The notes: generated by a model from the sequence alone, not told the origin. A DNA stretch of 41,381 nt from Caldilineaceae bacterium (GCA_020846635.1 JADLDO010000061.1:1-41381); one strand, 5' to 3'. Positions 25,369-33,855 are shown, counted from the first letter of the stretch. A program made the numbers and translations.

Positions 25369-26469
25369 ATGGCGGATCGTGTCTTGACACTGCGTGAATT
25401 GAACCGGGCGACGTTGGCGCGCCAGTTGCTCCTGGAGCGGGCCACATTGGGCGCGCCGGAAGCAGTTGAGCGGCTGGTCGGTCTACAGGCGCAGCAAGCG
25501 ATGCCGCCCTATGTCGGCTTGTGGACGCGCTTGCGCGACTTTCGTCGTGAGGAGTTGGCCCGGCTGATCGAGGATCGGACAGTGGTCAAGGCGACGTTGA
25601 TGCGCAGCACGCTCCACCTTTTCACCGCGGCGGATTATCTGCGCTTTCGAGCCACCTTGCAGCCGGTATTGACCAACGCTTTTGATGGGATTTTCAAAGA
25701 GCTAAAGGGCAAATTTGATGTAGAGAAGCTGGTTGCCGTGGCACGCCCCTATATTGCCGAAGCACCGCGCACCTTTGCCGAGATCACGGCGATGTTGATG
25801 GATGCCTTGCCAGGTCATGAACCAGGGCCTTTGCGTTATGGCGTGCGAACCCACCTGCCGCTGATTCAGGTGCCGGTTGGCAAGGGCTGGAGCTATCCTG
25901 GCAACCCACAATTCACCCTGGCAGAATCGTGGCTCAACCAGCCGCTTCCAACTGAGGAGGATCTGCGCGGTTTAATCCTGCGCTACCTGGCTGCGTTTGG
26001 TCCGGCGCGCGTGACGGATATGCAAACCTGGTCGGGCTTGCCCAAGCTGAAAGAAGTTTTCGAGACGCTGCGGCCTGAACTCGTGACCTACCGCGATGAG
26101 CAGGGCGTTGAGTTGTTTGACCTTTCGCAGATGCCGCTGCCCGCTCCCGATCTGCCTGTGCCGGTGCGTTTTCTGCCTGAGTTTGATAATTTGCTTCTCT
26201 CTCATTCGAATCGTACGCGCGTCGTCGCTGATGAGTTTCGCAAGAAGGTCTATTTGCCCGGCTTGCGGGTGAGCGCAACGATCCTGGTTGATGGCTTTGT
26301 GGCTGGCGCTTGGAAGGTTGAGAAGAAGAAAGGGCTTGCCTCACTCGTGATTCAACCCTTTGGGCCGTTGACCCAGCCGGATCGACAGGCTTTGCGCGAG
26401 GAAGGGGAAGCATTAGCGCACTTTGTGGAGGTTGATGCAAAGGGATATGAGGTGCGGTTTGAGGAGTAG
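25369..26469 (+). CDS. Winged-helix DNA-binding-domain protein (HTH_42 / YcaQ-AlkX-like)
   Basis: A 366-residue protein of the HTH_42 family, whose studied members include DNA glycosylases (YcaQ/AlkX, AlkZ) that unhook crosslinks. Features are the N-terminal LRELNRATLARQLLLE, GLQAQQAMPPYVGLWTRL, the strand KATLMRSTLHLFTAADYL, a middle winged-helix region and the C-terminal FLPEFDNLLLSHSNRTRVV. The family's QΦQ-type element can be seen as LQAQQ (about residues 40-44). AAGGAG lies 8 nt before the ATG. It could act as a glycosylase or as a DNA-binding protein; sequence alone does not decide. It converges on the P450 gene with only one base between the stops. Confidence 0.78.
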   Translation: MADRVLTLRELNRATLARQLLLERATLGAPEAVERLVGLQAQQAMPPYVGLWTRLRDFRREELARLIEDRTVVKATLMRSTLHLFTAADYLRFRATLQPVLTNAFDGIFKELKGKFDVEKLVAVARPYIAEAPRTFAEITAMLMDALPGHEPGPLRYGVRTHLPLIQVPVGKGWSYPGNPQFTLAESWLNQPLPTEEDLRGLILRYLAAFGPARVTDMQTWSGLPKLKEVFETLRPELVTYRDEQGVELFDLSQMPLPAPDLPVPVRFLPEFDNLLLSHSNRTRVVADEFRKKVYLPGLRVSATILVDGFVAGAWKVEKKKGLASLVIQPFGPLTQPDRQALREEGEALAHFVEVDAKGYEVRFEE

Positions 26470-26470
26470 G

Positions 26471-27721
26471 CTAGGGAGCAGGCGTCCAGGCAACGGGCAG
26501 GCGTTTGAGGCCGCGCATGATCGGGTGCGTGCGCCAGCGCAACTGGTCGGCGGGGATGGCGAGATGAAGATCGGGCGTCTGCTCTAGGAGGGCTTGGATG
26601 GCGATGCGTCCTTCCAGGCGCGCCAGGGCTGCACCCAGGCAGTAATGGACGCCATGCCCAAAGGCAAGATGGCGGTTGGGGTCGCGGGTAATGTTGAAGC
26701 TATCCGCCGCGGTGAATTGGGCGGCGTCACGGTTGGCGCTGCCTAGAACTACGCTAACCGCATCGCCGCGGCGGATGGTGACACCTGCGACTTCACTATC
26801 TTCAGCCGCATAGCGCATGGGCGCGCGCTCGACTGGGCAGTCGTAACGCAACATTTCCTCCACGGCGCTGGGCAGGAGCGATGGGGTAGCGCGCAGTTGC
26901 TGCCACGCGTCAGGATGCTGGAGCAGGGCAAGAGTGCCATTGCCGATGAGATTGACGGATGTCTCATGGCCCACCACGATCAGCAGCAAGATCATGCTGA
27001 AAAGTTCATCTTCGCTGAGGACATCGCCCGCTTCTTCTGCGGCGAGCAAGGATGAGATCAGATCGTCACGCGGTTGGGCGCGGCGGGCTGCGAAGATGGC
27101 GCGCAGATAGGAGATAAAGTCCTGCATGAGCTGGCGGGACTTGGCTAACTTTTGCGCGTTGCGCGCACTGTCCGGCGCAGGCGCAACCAATGCATTGGAC
27201 CATGCGCGGAAACGATTGCGATCGCGCGCCGGTACTCCTAACAGTTCGGCGATGACGATAATGGGTAAGGGGAAAGCAAAGGCTTCGATGAGGTCGGTGC
27301 TGCCTTTGGCGTGGACAGCATGCAAGAGGTTGTGCGCCACACGCTCGATCTGTCCCTGAAGCTGTTCGACCATGCGCGTGGTGAAGGCTTTGTTGACCAG
27401 GGCGCGCAGCCGTGTATGCCGAGTGCCGTCGGCATTGAGCATATGGCGGCTCAGCAGACTCAGCAGCGGCGGCTCGGCGGGCAGCGCTTCTTGCTCGGCA
27501 GGGGTCATGGTGTTGCGCGCATCTTTGACAAAGCGTCTGTGATCACGCAGAACCGCGACTGCATCATCGTAACGAGTGATGAAGCAGGTTGCGCCGCTGC
27601 CGCTGCTGCTCACACGTCGATAGACGGGTGCTTCGGCGCGCAGCCGCGCATAGACTTGATAGGCTTCCGCTTTGAAGCGCGGGCCGAATAGGTCGTACCG
27701 GATAGAAGACATTGATTGCAT
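26471..27721 (-). CDS. Cytochrome P450
   Basis: A 416-residue soluble bacterial P450 (CYP107/CYP102-class style). It has the I-helix oxygen-activating motif VVGHETS, the K-helix ExxR in VEEMLRYDCPVERAP, and the heme loop FGHGVHYCLGAALARLEG with the axial cysteine. The start is ATG at 27721, with an alternative GTG at 27754 that would overlap the upstream phosphotransferase stop, and ATG 27712; none has a clear Shine-Dalgarno. It is downstream of and co-directional with that kinase-like gene, which ends 22 nt before this ATG, so the two form a bicistron. No ferredoxin or reductase partner is adjacent. The substrate is unknown. Confidence 0.9.
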   Translation of the reverse strand: MQSMSSIRYDLFGPRFKAEAYQVYARLRAEAPVYRRVSSSGSGATCFITRYDDAVAVLRDHRRFVKDARNTMTPAEQEALPAEPPLLSLLSRHMLNADGTRHTRLRALVNKAFTTRMVEQLQGQIERVAHNLLHAVHAKGSTDLIEAFAFPLPIIVIAELLGVPARDRNRFRAWSNALVAPAPDSARNAQKLAKSRQLMQDFISYLRAIFAARRAQPRDDLISSLLAAEEAGDVLSEDELFSMILLLIVVGHETSVNLIGNGTLALLQHPDAWQQLRATPSLLPSAVEEMLRYDCPVERAPMRYAAEDSEVAGVTIRRGDAVSVVLGSANRDAAQFTAADSFNITRDPNRHLAFGHGVHYCLGAALARLEGRIAIQALLEQTPDLHLAIPADQLRWRTHPIMRGLKRLPVAWTPAP

Positions 27722-27743
27722 AGCTGCTATATAGTAACAGAGT

Positions 27744-28778
27744 TTAGTCCTCACAGTTCATTTTTTGGATTGCCTTAGCAAACCTGGGGCTTTTCATATT
27801 GCGCAATGCTTCGTTTAGCACAACCTTTGCATAGAGCAGTTTCCCTTCATAGGTCGCCATTGAGAGTTGGCCTTCGCCAATTTGCTTGCGAAAATCAGCA
27901 GGAGTTGGGGTATCCATGTTGTCATCATGAGCCCAACCCGCAGGCTTTTGCGCGGCTGCGAACTTCATCATCAGCATTGCATAAAACATATGGCTCACCT
28001 GCTGCATAAGGAACAGGCGACTCCGTTGATAGGTAGTGGGCGGAGTGCCGAAATAGGCGGTGAGGTAGATCTCCTCTTGGGTATCGCTTGTTACAAAGGC
28101 ATTGGCAATGTTTGCCAAATCTGCATAGCGATCATTTTGAAATGCTGCTTCCCAATCGATGATCCAAAATTTCACACCGTCAAAGAGTACATTATTGAAG
28201 TTCAGGTCATTATGACTCGAAACAAGATCCGGATCATGGCGCGGATAGCTCTGTTGGATCTGGGCGTAGTAGCGAAAATGCTCCGCGGTTGCGCTTTCCG
28301 GCAACATTCTTGAATTCCTAAACTCTTGTATAAATCCATCGACCCCGTCCAGGAAATTGACGAGCTTGGGAAAGAGCGGCGTGGCATGAATCGCCTTGAT
28401 CGTCTTGGCAAGTTCAACCAAGAGATCATTATGTGTCGCAAAGTGGCCCGCAATCGCTGTCGTTTCGATAAAGTCGGTGATCGAGAGGGCATCTTCTACG
28501 CTGGAATAATAGACACGGGGGGCAACACCGGCTTCGGCAGCAAGGTTCATACAGGAAAATTGCCGTATAGGGTCGCTGAGTGCATCAATGTGCATGATCA
28601 GCCGGAGGACATAGGCTTTGCCCTTCACCATGATTTTGTAGACAAGCGCCGTAGAAAGTCCACCCGCAAGCGGTTCGATGCGCTCGACAGTGGTTGTGGA
28701 GAATGCGCTTTGCAGCCCTTTTTCAACGGCTTCAAGTTTCGTTTCTGGCAGCAGGGACATTAATGGCTGTTGTTCCAA
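27744..28778 (-). CDS. Phosphotransferase of the aminoglycoside/choline kinase superfamily
   Basis: A 344-residue kinase-like protein. The N-lobe contains GGLSTALVYKIMVKGKAYVLR with the ATP lysine. The catalytic loop is SHNDLNFNNVLFDG (Brenner-type HxDxxxxN) and the metal-binding Asp is in WIIDWEAAFQND. The pattern is of choline/ethanolamine kinase or APH-type small-molecule kinases. The TTG start at 28778 has AAGGAG at 6 nt, so it is preferred over the ATG six codons downstream. The promoter is at 28800-28828. It is the first gene of a bicistron with the P450. Whether it phosphorylates a P450 substrate, choline or an antibiotic is not known. Confidence 0.82.
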   Translation of the reverse strand: MEQQPLMSLLPETKLEAVEKGLQSAFSTTTVERIEPLAGGLSTALVYKIMVKGKAYVLRLIMHIDALSDPIRQFSCMNLAAEAGVAPRVYYSSVEDALSITDFIETTAIAGHFATHNDLLVELAKTIKAIHATPLFPKLVNFLDGVDGFIQEFRNSRMLPESATAEHFRYYAQIQQSYPRHDPDLVSSHNDLNFNNVLFDGVKFWIIDWEAAFQNDRYADLANIANAFVTSDTQEEIYLTAYFGTPPTTYQRSRLFLMQQVSHMFYAMLMMKFAAAQKPAGWAHDDNMDTPTPADFRKQIGEGQLSMATYEGKLLYAKVVLNEALRNMKSPRFAKAIQKMNCED

Positions 28779-28799
28779 TTTGGACTCCTTGATTGAGTT

Positions 28800-28828
28800 C
28801 TTATACGGTACATCCTACTACGATTCAA
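28800..28828 (-). promoter_or_regulatory. Promoter of the kinase-like/P450 bicistron
   Basis: On the minus strand, TTGAAT (28828-28823), exactly 17 nt, then TATAAG (28805-28800). The predicted start at about 28793 gives a 15-nt leader containing AAGGAG before the TTG start. The -35 box lies inside the palindrome 28819-28836. Confidence 0.7.
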
Positions 28829-28836
28829 GAATCGTA
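28819..28836. promoter_or_regulatory. Palindromic operator candidate 1
   Basis: TACGATTC-AA-GAATCGTA is a perfect 8-bp inverted repeat with a 2-nt centre. It covers the -35 box of the minus-strand promoter, as expected of a repressor site. Confidence 0.65.
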
Positions 28837-28839
28837 ACA

Positions 28840-28855
28840 TAACTAACGTTAGTTA
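28840..28855. promoter_or_regulatory. Palindromic operator candidate 2 (TetR-like)
   Basis: TAACTAACGTTAGTTA is a perfect 16-bp palindrome, centred 20 bp from the centre of candidate 1. CTAAC...GTTAG half-sites are common for TetR-family repressors. No regulator gene is adjacent. Confidence 0.6.
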
Positions 28856-28889
28856 AGAAATCGCAAGCCTTGTCTTGCTCGCGGTGGGC

Positions 28890-28918
28890 TCGAAACGAAT
28901 GGATATAAGATGTATAAT
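28890..28918 (+). promoter_or_regulatory. Promoter of dinB, possibly giving a leaderless mRNA
   Basis: TCGAAA (28890-28895), a 17-nt spacer and a perfect TATAAT (28913-28918). The -10 ends 6 nt before the ATG at 28925, so transcription should begin at the start codon itself. Confidence 0.6.
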
Positions 28919-28924
28919 GGGGCC

Positions 28925-30139
28925 ATGACGGCGCGCAAAATCCTGCATCTTGACCTAGACGCCTTTTTCTGTGCTGTGGAGGAACTCCATAATCCGGCAC
29001 TGGTTGGGCGCGCTTTTGCCGTGGGAGGTCGCCCAGAGGAGCGGGGGGTGGTGGCATCTTGCTCGTATCCGGCGCGGCGTCAAGGGGTACATTCCGCCAT
29101 GCCCATGTCACAGGCGTTGCGCGCCTGTCCTGGCCTATTGGTTGTCCCGGTTCGCCACCGTCTCTATCGCACCATGTCGCAGCGCGTGATGGAGCGCGTC
29201 CATCGCCTGACAGCGCAGGTGGAGCAAATTTCGATTGACGAGGCATTCGTGGATCTGTCGGCGCGCACAGAAGAGCCGGAAGCGTTGGCACGCCTCTTGC
29301 AGCAGAGTATCCGCACTGAATTGGGATTGCCCTGTTCCCTGGGAGTGGCGACGAACAAACTGGTTGCCAAGATTGCCAACACCGTGGGCAAGGGTGCGGC
29401 AAGCGGAGATACCCCGCCTTGCGCGATTACGGTGGTCGCCCCTGGGGATGAGGCGAGCTTTCTAGCCCCGCTGCCCTGTGATGCGCTGTGGGGGGTGGGT
29501 CCAAAGACCGCGCAGCGGCTGGCGGATTATGGGCTGCGAACGATTGGTGATTTGGCGCGGCGCTCGCTCGATGATTTTGAACTGCTTTTGGGCAAGACGG
29601 GGCGCGATCTCGTCATACGAGCGCAGGGGATTGACGACCGGCCCGTGGTCACGGAACGGGAGAAGAAGTCCATCAGCCAAGAGACCACCTTTACGCGTGA
29701 TGTGGGCGATGAGGCTGAATTGCTGCACACGCTTCACGGGTTAGCCCTCGGGGTAGCTCGAGATCTGCGCCGCAGTGGGCTGTGCGCGACCACAGTAAGA
29801 CTAAAGTTGCGCTGGTCGGATTTTACGACACCGACGCGCCAGATGTCACTGAACCAACCGGGTGACGATGGTGAGCAGATCTATGCCGTGGCGCGGCAAC
29901 TGTTTGTGCGCCTATGGCAGCCGGGAGAGAAAGTGCGCTTGATTGGGGTGGGTGTCAGCGGTCTGACAGACCAGCCGCGCCAAATGGGACTCTTTGATCC
30001 GCCCGATGTGCGAACAGAAAAGCTCACGGCTACGGTGAGCGCCATGCGGGCGCGCTTTGGTGAAAAGGCGATTGTACGCGGCAGTGAGATGCGCCGCCGT
30101 CGGGACCAACGCAGCGGCGACGAGGATGGTATGGAATGA
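28925..30139 (+). CDS. dinB: DNA polymerase IV (Y-family, translesion)
   Basis: A 404-residue error-prone Y-family polymerase used in translesion synthesis. The palm and metal-binding motifs are intact: HLDLDAFFCAVEEL with the first Asp (residues about 9-22), SCSYPARRQGVHSAMP (fingers), and SIDEAFVDL with the catalytic Asp-Glu pair. The thumb (VGPKTAQRLADYGLRTIGDL, helix-hairpin-helix) and little finger (ISQETTFTRDV) are complete. The chosen start is the ATG at 28925; the upstream in-frame ATG at 28910 precedes the -10 box and would not be transcribed from that promoter. A beta-clamp-type QxxLF is seen in RQMGLFDPP. No LexA box was recognised. Confidence 0.94.
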   Translation: MTARKILHLDLDAFFCAVEELHNPALVGRAFAVGGRPEERGVVASCSYPARRQGVHSAMPMSQALRACPGLLVVPVRHRLYRTMSQRVMERVHRLTAQVEQISIDEAFVDLSARTEEPEALARLLQQSIRTELGLPCSLGVATNKLVAKIANTVGKGAASGDTPPCAITVVAPGDEASFLAPLPCDALWGVGPKTAQRLADYGLRTIGDLARRSLDDFELLLGKTGRDLVIRAQGIDDRPVVTEREKKSISQETTFTRDVGDEAELLHTLHGLALGVARDLRRSGLCATTVRLKLRWSDFTTPTRQMSLNQPGDDGEQIYAVARQLFVRLWQPGEKVRLIGVGVSGLTDQPRQMGLFDPPDVRTEKLTATVSAMRARFGEKAIVRGSEMRRRRDQRSGDEDGME

Positions 30140-30170
30140 TCGGTTTTGAGTCAGGCAAAGGGGAGTAGCG

Positions 30171-30680
30171 ATGGATGTTGCAAGCGCGGTAAAGAGTATG
30201 TTGGCGGTACGTGTCTATCAAGATAGGCCGATTGCGGATGAGGTGGTGACGCGCATTGTTGAGGCGGCGCGATTGACAGGCAGTTCGCGCAATCGCCAGG
30301 ATTGGGATTTTGTGGTCGTGCGTTCACGGGATACATTACAGAAGTTGGGGACGCTGGCAAGCACAGGGCCATTTATCGCCGACGCAGCGTTGGCGATTGC
30401 GGTCGTGGTGCCGGATGCGCCGGTGGGCTATATTGATGGGGCACGCGCTGCACAGGATATGATGCTGGTCGCGTGGGGTGAAGGCATTGGGTCGAATTGG
30501 GTGGGCAACATGAATAAGCCGGAGATCAAGGCGTTATTGGGGATTCCTGCTGAGAAGATGGTTTTGACGGTGATCCCTTTTGGCTATCCAGCAAAGAAAG
30601 TAGGCGCGGGTCGGAAAGAGCGCAAACCGTTGGCAGAGATAGCCCATGATGAAACGTTTGGCGTGGCGTATTCTGGATGA
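30171..30680 (+). CDS. Nitroreductase-family flavoprotein
   Basis: A 169-residue FMN-dependent nitroreductase-like protein, somewhat short for the family (about 170-220). The N-terminus has the FMN phosphate region in SMLAVRVYQDRPI, the middle has SSRNRQDWDFVVVRSRD (FMN contact), and late residues IGSNWVGNMNKPEIKALLGIP plus VIPFGYPAKK match the C-terminal core. AAGGGGAG lies about 6 nt before the ATG. It follows dinB by 31 nt on the same strand, so the two may share a transcript. The substrate (nitroaromatic, quinone or flavin) is unknown. Confidence 0.86.
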   Translation: MDVASAVKSMLAVRVYQDRPIADEVVTRIVEAARLTGSSRNRQDWDFVVVRSRDTLQKLGTLASTGPFIADAALAIAVVVPDAPVGYIDGARAAQDMMLVAWGEGIGSNWVGNMNKPEIKALLGIPAEKMVLTVIPFGYPAKKVGAGRKERKPLAEIAHDETFGVAYSG

Positions 30681-30699
30681 AGTGATAGCTATGTAGTAG

Positions 30700-30746
30700 A
30701 CCTTCCCGGAAGCGGCCCAGAGGGGCTCCCCAGCTTCCGGGAAGGT
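30700..30746. repeat. Dispersed hairpin element, copy 2
   Basis: Perfect 14-bp arms ACCTTCCCGGAAGC (30700-30713) and GCTTCCGGGAAGGT (30733-30746), with a 19-nt centre that can form a smaller GGCCC/GGGCT stem. It lies between two convergent genes and lacks a T-run on either side. Confidence 0.9.
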
Positions 30747-30759
30747 TCTGAAATGTAGT

Positions 30760-32217
30760 TTACGCGCGCTGGAGTTCGGCAATTGACTTTTTTACAGCCT
30801 CGGTAAGCTCCTCCAAACAACCGGCAGCCAGGATTGCCGGCTCTTCTTGATAGAGCCCTTTGCCATAGCTCCCGGCGGCGAGCAGATAGGAAGCGCCAGT
30901 TTCGCCCGCCAGGACGGTGATCAGGATGGGATGGTTGGGGAAGGCGGCGCGCACCTCTGTTTGTAGAGCGTTGTATGGCTCGCCCGCCACGCTCACCCAA
31001 TAGGAGTCCCCCAAGCGACGCACCGTATAGGTGTATGGATAGGTTGGACCTTCGGGCAGATTGCGCAAGCGGTTGAGCCAGCGGCGCGCACGTTCGGCGC
31101 GGGCTCCAAAATCACGCGCCGCGAGCGTATTGCCCTGTTGATCCGCTTCTGCCTGCTGCGCCAAATAGCTGTGCAGATCCTTTTCCAGTTGCGCTGGGTC
31201 GGGAAGCGCCTTTTGCATGAGCGCGACGACGTTGCTCCCACCGGCGAAACGTTGTGTATTCTTGGCGCGTGACTTCTCCTGCTCGATGTGATGCCAAGTT
31301 CCCAGGGTTGCGCCAGAGACCACCGGCCCGCGATAGGTGAAATCGTGGCCCGCCGGGTCCATTGCTGCCAGTACGGAAAGAGCTGCATAGGCTAGCTGAC
31401 GCCCGTTGGCGTCGGCCACGACCGTATCGCCCACGAAGCCGCGGCGCGGCCCCAGATCGCCGCAGGCTCCGAGTGTAAAGATGCAGGGTGCGCCCGTTGC
31501 TTCCTCAACCGTCGCGCGCAGGGCCCCGACATAGTCCGGGCTAATCTGGGTGTTTTCCCAAGCGAGGGTGGTGGGATGGCAGGCGTAGTTGACAATGGAT
31601 GCGCGCATGGTTCCATCCGGGGCTGTTGCGCGCACGACCAGTACCGTATCATCGGCAGGCGCATCGGGGTTAAAACCACAGGTGTAGATGTGGTTGTCCT
31701 CATCCCAATAGTCGCGGTTTCCCGCCAAGTTGCAGCGCCCTGTACCATAGGTTAGATAACATTCGCTGAGATCGTCCGCGGCCTTTTGCGCGGCGCTTTG
31801 TAGGCTGGCCTGTACCTCGTCCAGATAGGGCAGGATCATCTCGCCGCCCGGTAAATTCTCTCGGTCGGGGCTAAAAAGCCCGCCTGCGTGGGTATGGGAA
31901 AAGGCGAGAATTACCTGTTCGGGGCGGACACCCGCACCCGAGGCGACGGCATCGCGCATCCTCTGTTGGAGTTCACGCGAGCCAAGACTGACCATATCCA
32001 TTTGCACTTGTACCCACGGCGCACCATCACCTGCCAGTGGCGCAAAGTAGAGAATATCGGCATAGAGAGGGCGATGGATGGCAGTGGCGCGGTGATGGCG
32101 CGCCGCGCCCCACATGGGGTGATAGATGCCGACCGGCGGCGTAATATCTGCGCGTGCGATGCCCAGCCGCAGGTGCGATGTGGGCGTCTGTTGTATTGTG
32201 GTGCTTTGAGAGTTCAT
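30760..32217 (-). CDS. Neutral/alkaline ceramidase-like hydrolase (N-terminal catalytic domain type)
   Basis: A 485-residue protein similar to the catalytic domain of neutral/alkaline ceramidases. Matches include the early LGIARADITPPVGIYHPMWGA, DMVSLGSRELQQRM, the metal-binding AFSHTHAG and a middle NYACHPTTLAW. GACGDLGPRRG also fits the family core. There is no signal peptide and no separate C-terminal ceramidase domain, so the true substrate may not be ceramide; many bacterial relatives are annotated only by homology. GAGG lies 4 nt before the ATG. It is divergent from the enolase-superfamily gene across about 370 nt. Confidence 0.76.
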   Translation of the reverse strand: MNSQSTTIQQTPTSHLRLGIARADITPPVGIYHPMWGAARHHRATAIHRPLYADILYFAPLAGDGAPWVQVQMDMVSLGSRELQQRMRDAVASGAGVRPEQVILAFSHTHAGGLFSPDRENLPGGEMILPYLDEVQASLQSAAQKAADDLSECYLTYGTGRCNLAGNRDYWDEDNHIYTCGFNPDAPADDTVLVVRATAPDGTMRASIVNYACHPTTLAWENTQISPDYVGALRATVEEATGAPCIFTLGACGDLGPRRGFVGDTVVADANGRQLAYAALSVLAAMDPAGHDFTYRGPVVSGATLGTWHHIEQEKSRAKNTQRFAGGSNVVALMQKALPDPAQLEKDLHSYLAQQAEADQQGNTLAARDFGARAERARRWLNRLRNLPEGPTYPYTYTVRRLGDSYWVSVAGEPYNALQTEVRAAFPNHPILITVLAGETGASYLLAAGSYGKGLYQEEPAILAAGCLEELTEAVKKSIAELQRA

Positions 32218-32589
32218 AGGGCCTCGTTTGGGTCTGTTGGTGATGTTGGTCTACAGGCGGGGTGCTGTGGCGTATTTATCATCGGGATTTTGAGTATTGC
32301 CCAAGCAAGCTTTCGAGTCAACGTGTCGTTTTCGCACCCGATCAGGATTGCAGTCCGGCCTGGGTGTGGTAAGATTTTACGGGTTCAGCGCGTAGATGAC
32401 AACTGCTCTGTCTGCTGCTGAATGGATTTGCCCGTTGTACCGGTCAATCGTGTTGGTCGATTGTGCCTCAATCTCCTACCTCACTTCATGCGCCCACTGC
32501 TTTGCGGTGTGCATGCTAGTTCACTCACTGCATCAACATCTAGCTTACTTCAATATTTCACGTTCCAAACCTGCTCTGGGAGTAATATC
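32218..32589. other. Divergent intergenic region with no supported gene
   Basis: About 370 nt between the ceramidase-like gene (minus) and the enolase-superfamily gene (plus). The only promoter-like pair I saw for the plus side is TTGCAG (32348-32353) and TAAGAT (32370-32375) at 16 nt. An open frame from 32422 leads into the enolase gene but carries no family residues, so it is taken as leader. Confidence 0.4.
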
Positions 32590-33855
32590 ATGAAGATTGT
32601 CGATGTGGAATTCATCCATCTGGATGTCCCCTTTACGCCCCACACCAACCAGCATATGCAATATTGGCTGCCCCATTGGCGCATCTCGCAGATCTGCAAA
32701 ATTACCACGGATACAGGATTAGTCGGGTGGGGTGAAACGCTGCCCAACTACACATGGGCGAAGGTTCCGCCCGGTGTGGAGGAGCAGTTGATTGGTCGCC
32801 ACCCGGCGGATGTGATGTGGCAAGATCAGTTGGGGGCAGGTGTGCAGATGGCCCTGTTTGATCTGATGGGCAAGGCAGTGGGCGCGCCGGTCTATAAGCT
32901 CCTGGGGTCGAAGGTGCGCGATTGGTGTCCGATCTCATGGTGGGCGATGGACATGCCACCCCAGGATTGGGCCATCCAATGCGCCGAGGCCGTACGGCAG
33001 GGCTATATGTCTTCCAAGCTCAAGGCGCGCACATGGTTTGATCTGCATGCGGCGTTGCAAGCGGTTTTTGATGTGGTGCCGCCGCAGTTTATCTTGGATT
33101 TGGATTTTAACGCCACGCTGGACAACGCTGCCAATGCAGTACGTTTCCTGAGCACGTTGGAGCAGTATGAACAAGTGGCGATGTTTGAAAGCCCCATTCC
33201 CCAAGAAGATGTGGCGGGCAACGTTCAGATTCGCAAGCGCATCGACCGCCCGGTGGCGATGCACTATGGTAGCCCGCCGATTATGACGGCACTGGCGCAC
33301 GATGTCTGTGACGGCTTTGTGGTGGGGCAGGGCGCTACGGCGAATCGCCGCCAAGCGCTGCTCTTGGAGCAAGCCAACAAGCCGTTCTGGCTGCAAATGG
33401 TGGGCACAGGCGTGACAACAACGTGGGCAGCGCATTGTGGCGCGGTCTATATGCAGGCCAAGTGGCCTGCGATCACCTGCATGAATATCTATGAATCGCA
33501 GTTGATCACAGAGCCGATTCAGATTCGCGGTGGCTTTATGCGCGTGCCGGAAGGCCCAGGGTTGGGGATTGAGATCGATATGGAACTGCTGGAGCGTTAC
33601 CGTGTGGACTATGACTTCATTCCTCTGCCGCGCCATGTTTATCGCTATGTGCGCCCCAATGGCGAAGTGACCTACTATAAGGGGGACAAGCAGAAGCTGC
33701 ATCGCACCTATCCCGACGATGCACAGCCCGTTTGCGAACCAGGGGCGACACTGGATGTGGTCGCCGACGATGGCAGCGCGGACTTTGCCGAGATTTTTGA
33801 TGCGGTGGAAGATGGGCGAACCGTCGTGCGGCGGGTGGAGCCGGTTGCAGCTTAA
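32590..33855 (+). CDS. Enolase-superfamily (mandelate racemase/muconate-lactonizing-like) enzyme
   Basis: A 421-residue enolase-superfamily protein. The capping domain starts at MKIVDVEFIHLDVPF. The barrel shows the Lys-x-Lys catalytic region in SSKLKART and a first metal-ligand Asp in ILDLDFNAT. A Glu follows in MFESPIPQED. At the third metal-ligand position, where family members usually have Glu or Asp, the sequence reads AMHYGSPPI. Lineage hallmarks of a sugar-acid dehydratase are not obvious. GGGAG lies about 7 nt before the ATG at 32590. It probably heads an operon with the creatininase-family gene 73 nt downstream. The reaction is unassigned. Confidence 0.8.
   Translation: MKIVDVEFIHLDVPFTPHTNQHMQYWLPHWRISQICKITTDTGLVGWGETLPNYTWAKVPPGVEEQLIGRHPADVMWQDQLGAGVQMALFDLMGKAVGAPVYKLLGSKVRDWCPISWWAMDMPPQDWAIQCAEAVRQGYMSSKLKARTWFDLHAALQAVFDVVPPQFILDLDFNATLDNAANAVRFLSTLEQYEQVAMFESPIPQEDVAGNVQIRKRIDRPVAMHYGSPPIMTALAHDVCDGFVVGQGATANRRQALLLEQANKPFWLQMVGTGVTTTWAAHCGAVYMQAKWPAITCMNIYESQLITEPIQIRGGFMRVPEGPGLGIEIDMELLERYRVDYDFIPLPRHVYRYVRPNGEVTYYKGDKQKLHRTYPDDAQPVCEPGATLDVVADDGSADFAEIFDAVEDGRTVVRRVEPVAA

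Noticed and set aside
32935..33702. A 255-codon minus-strand frame opposite the enolase-superfamily gene
   Set aside because: The His/Arg-rich product with no domain match is a shadow of the enolase frame.
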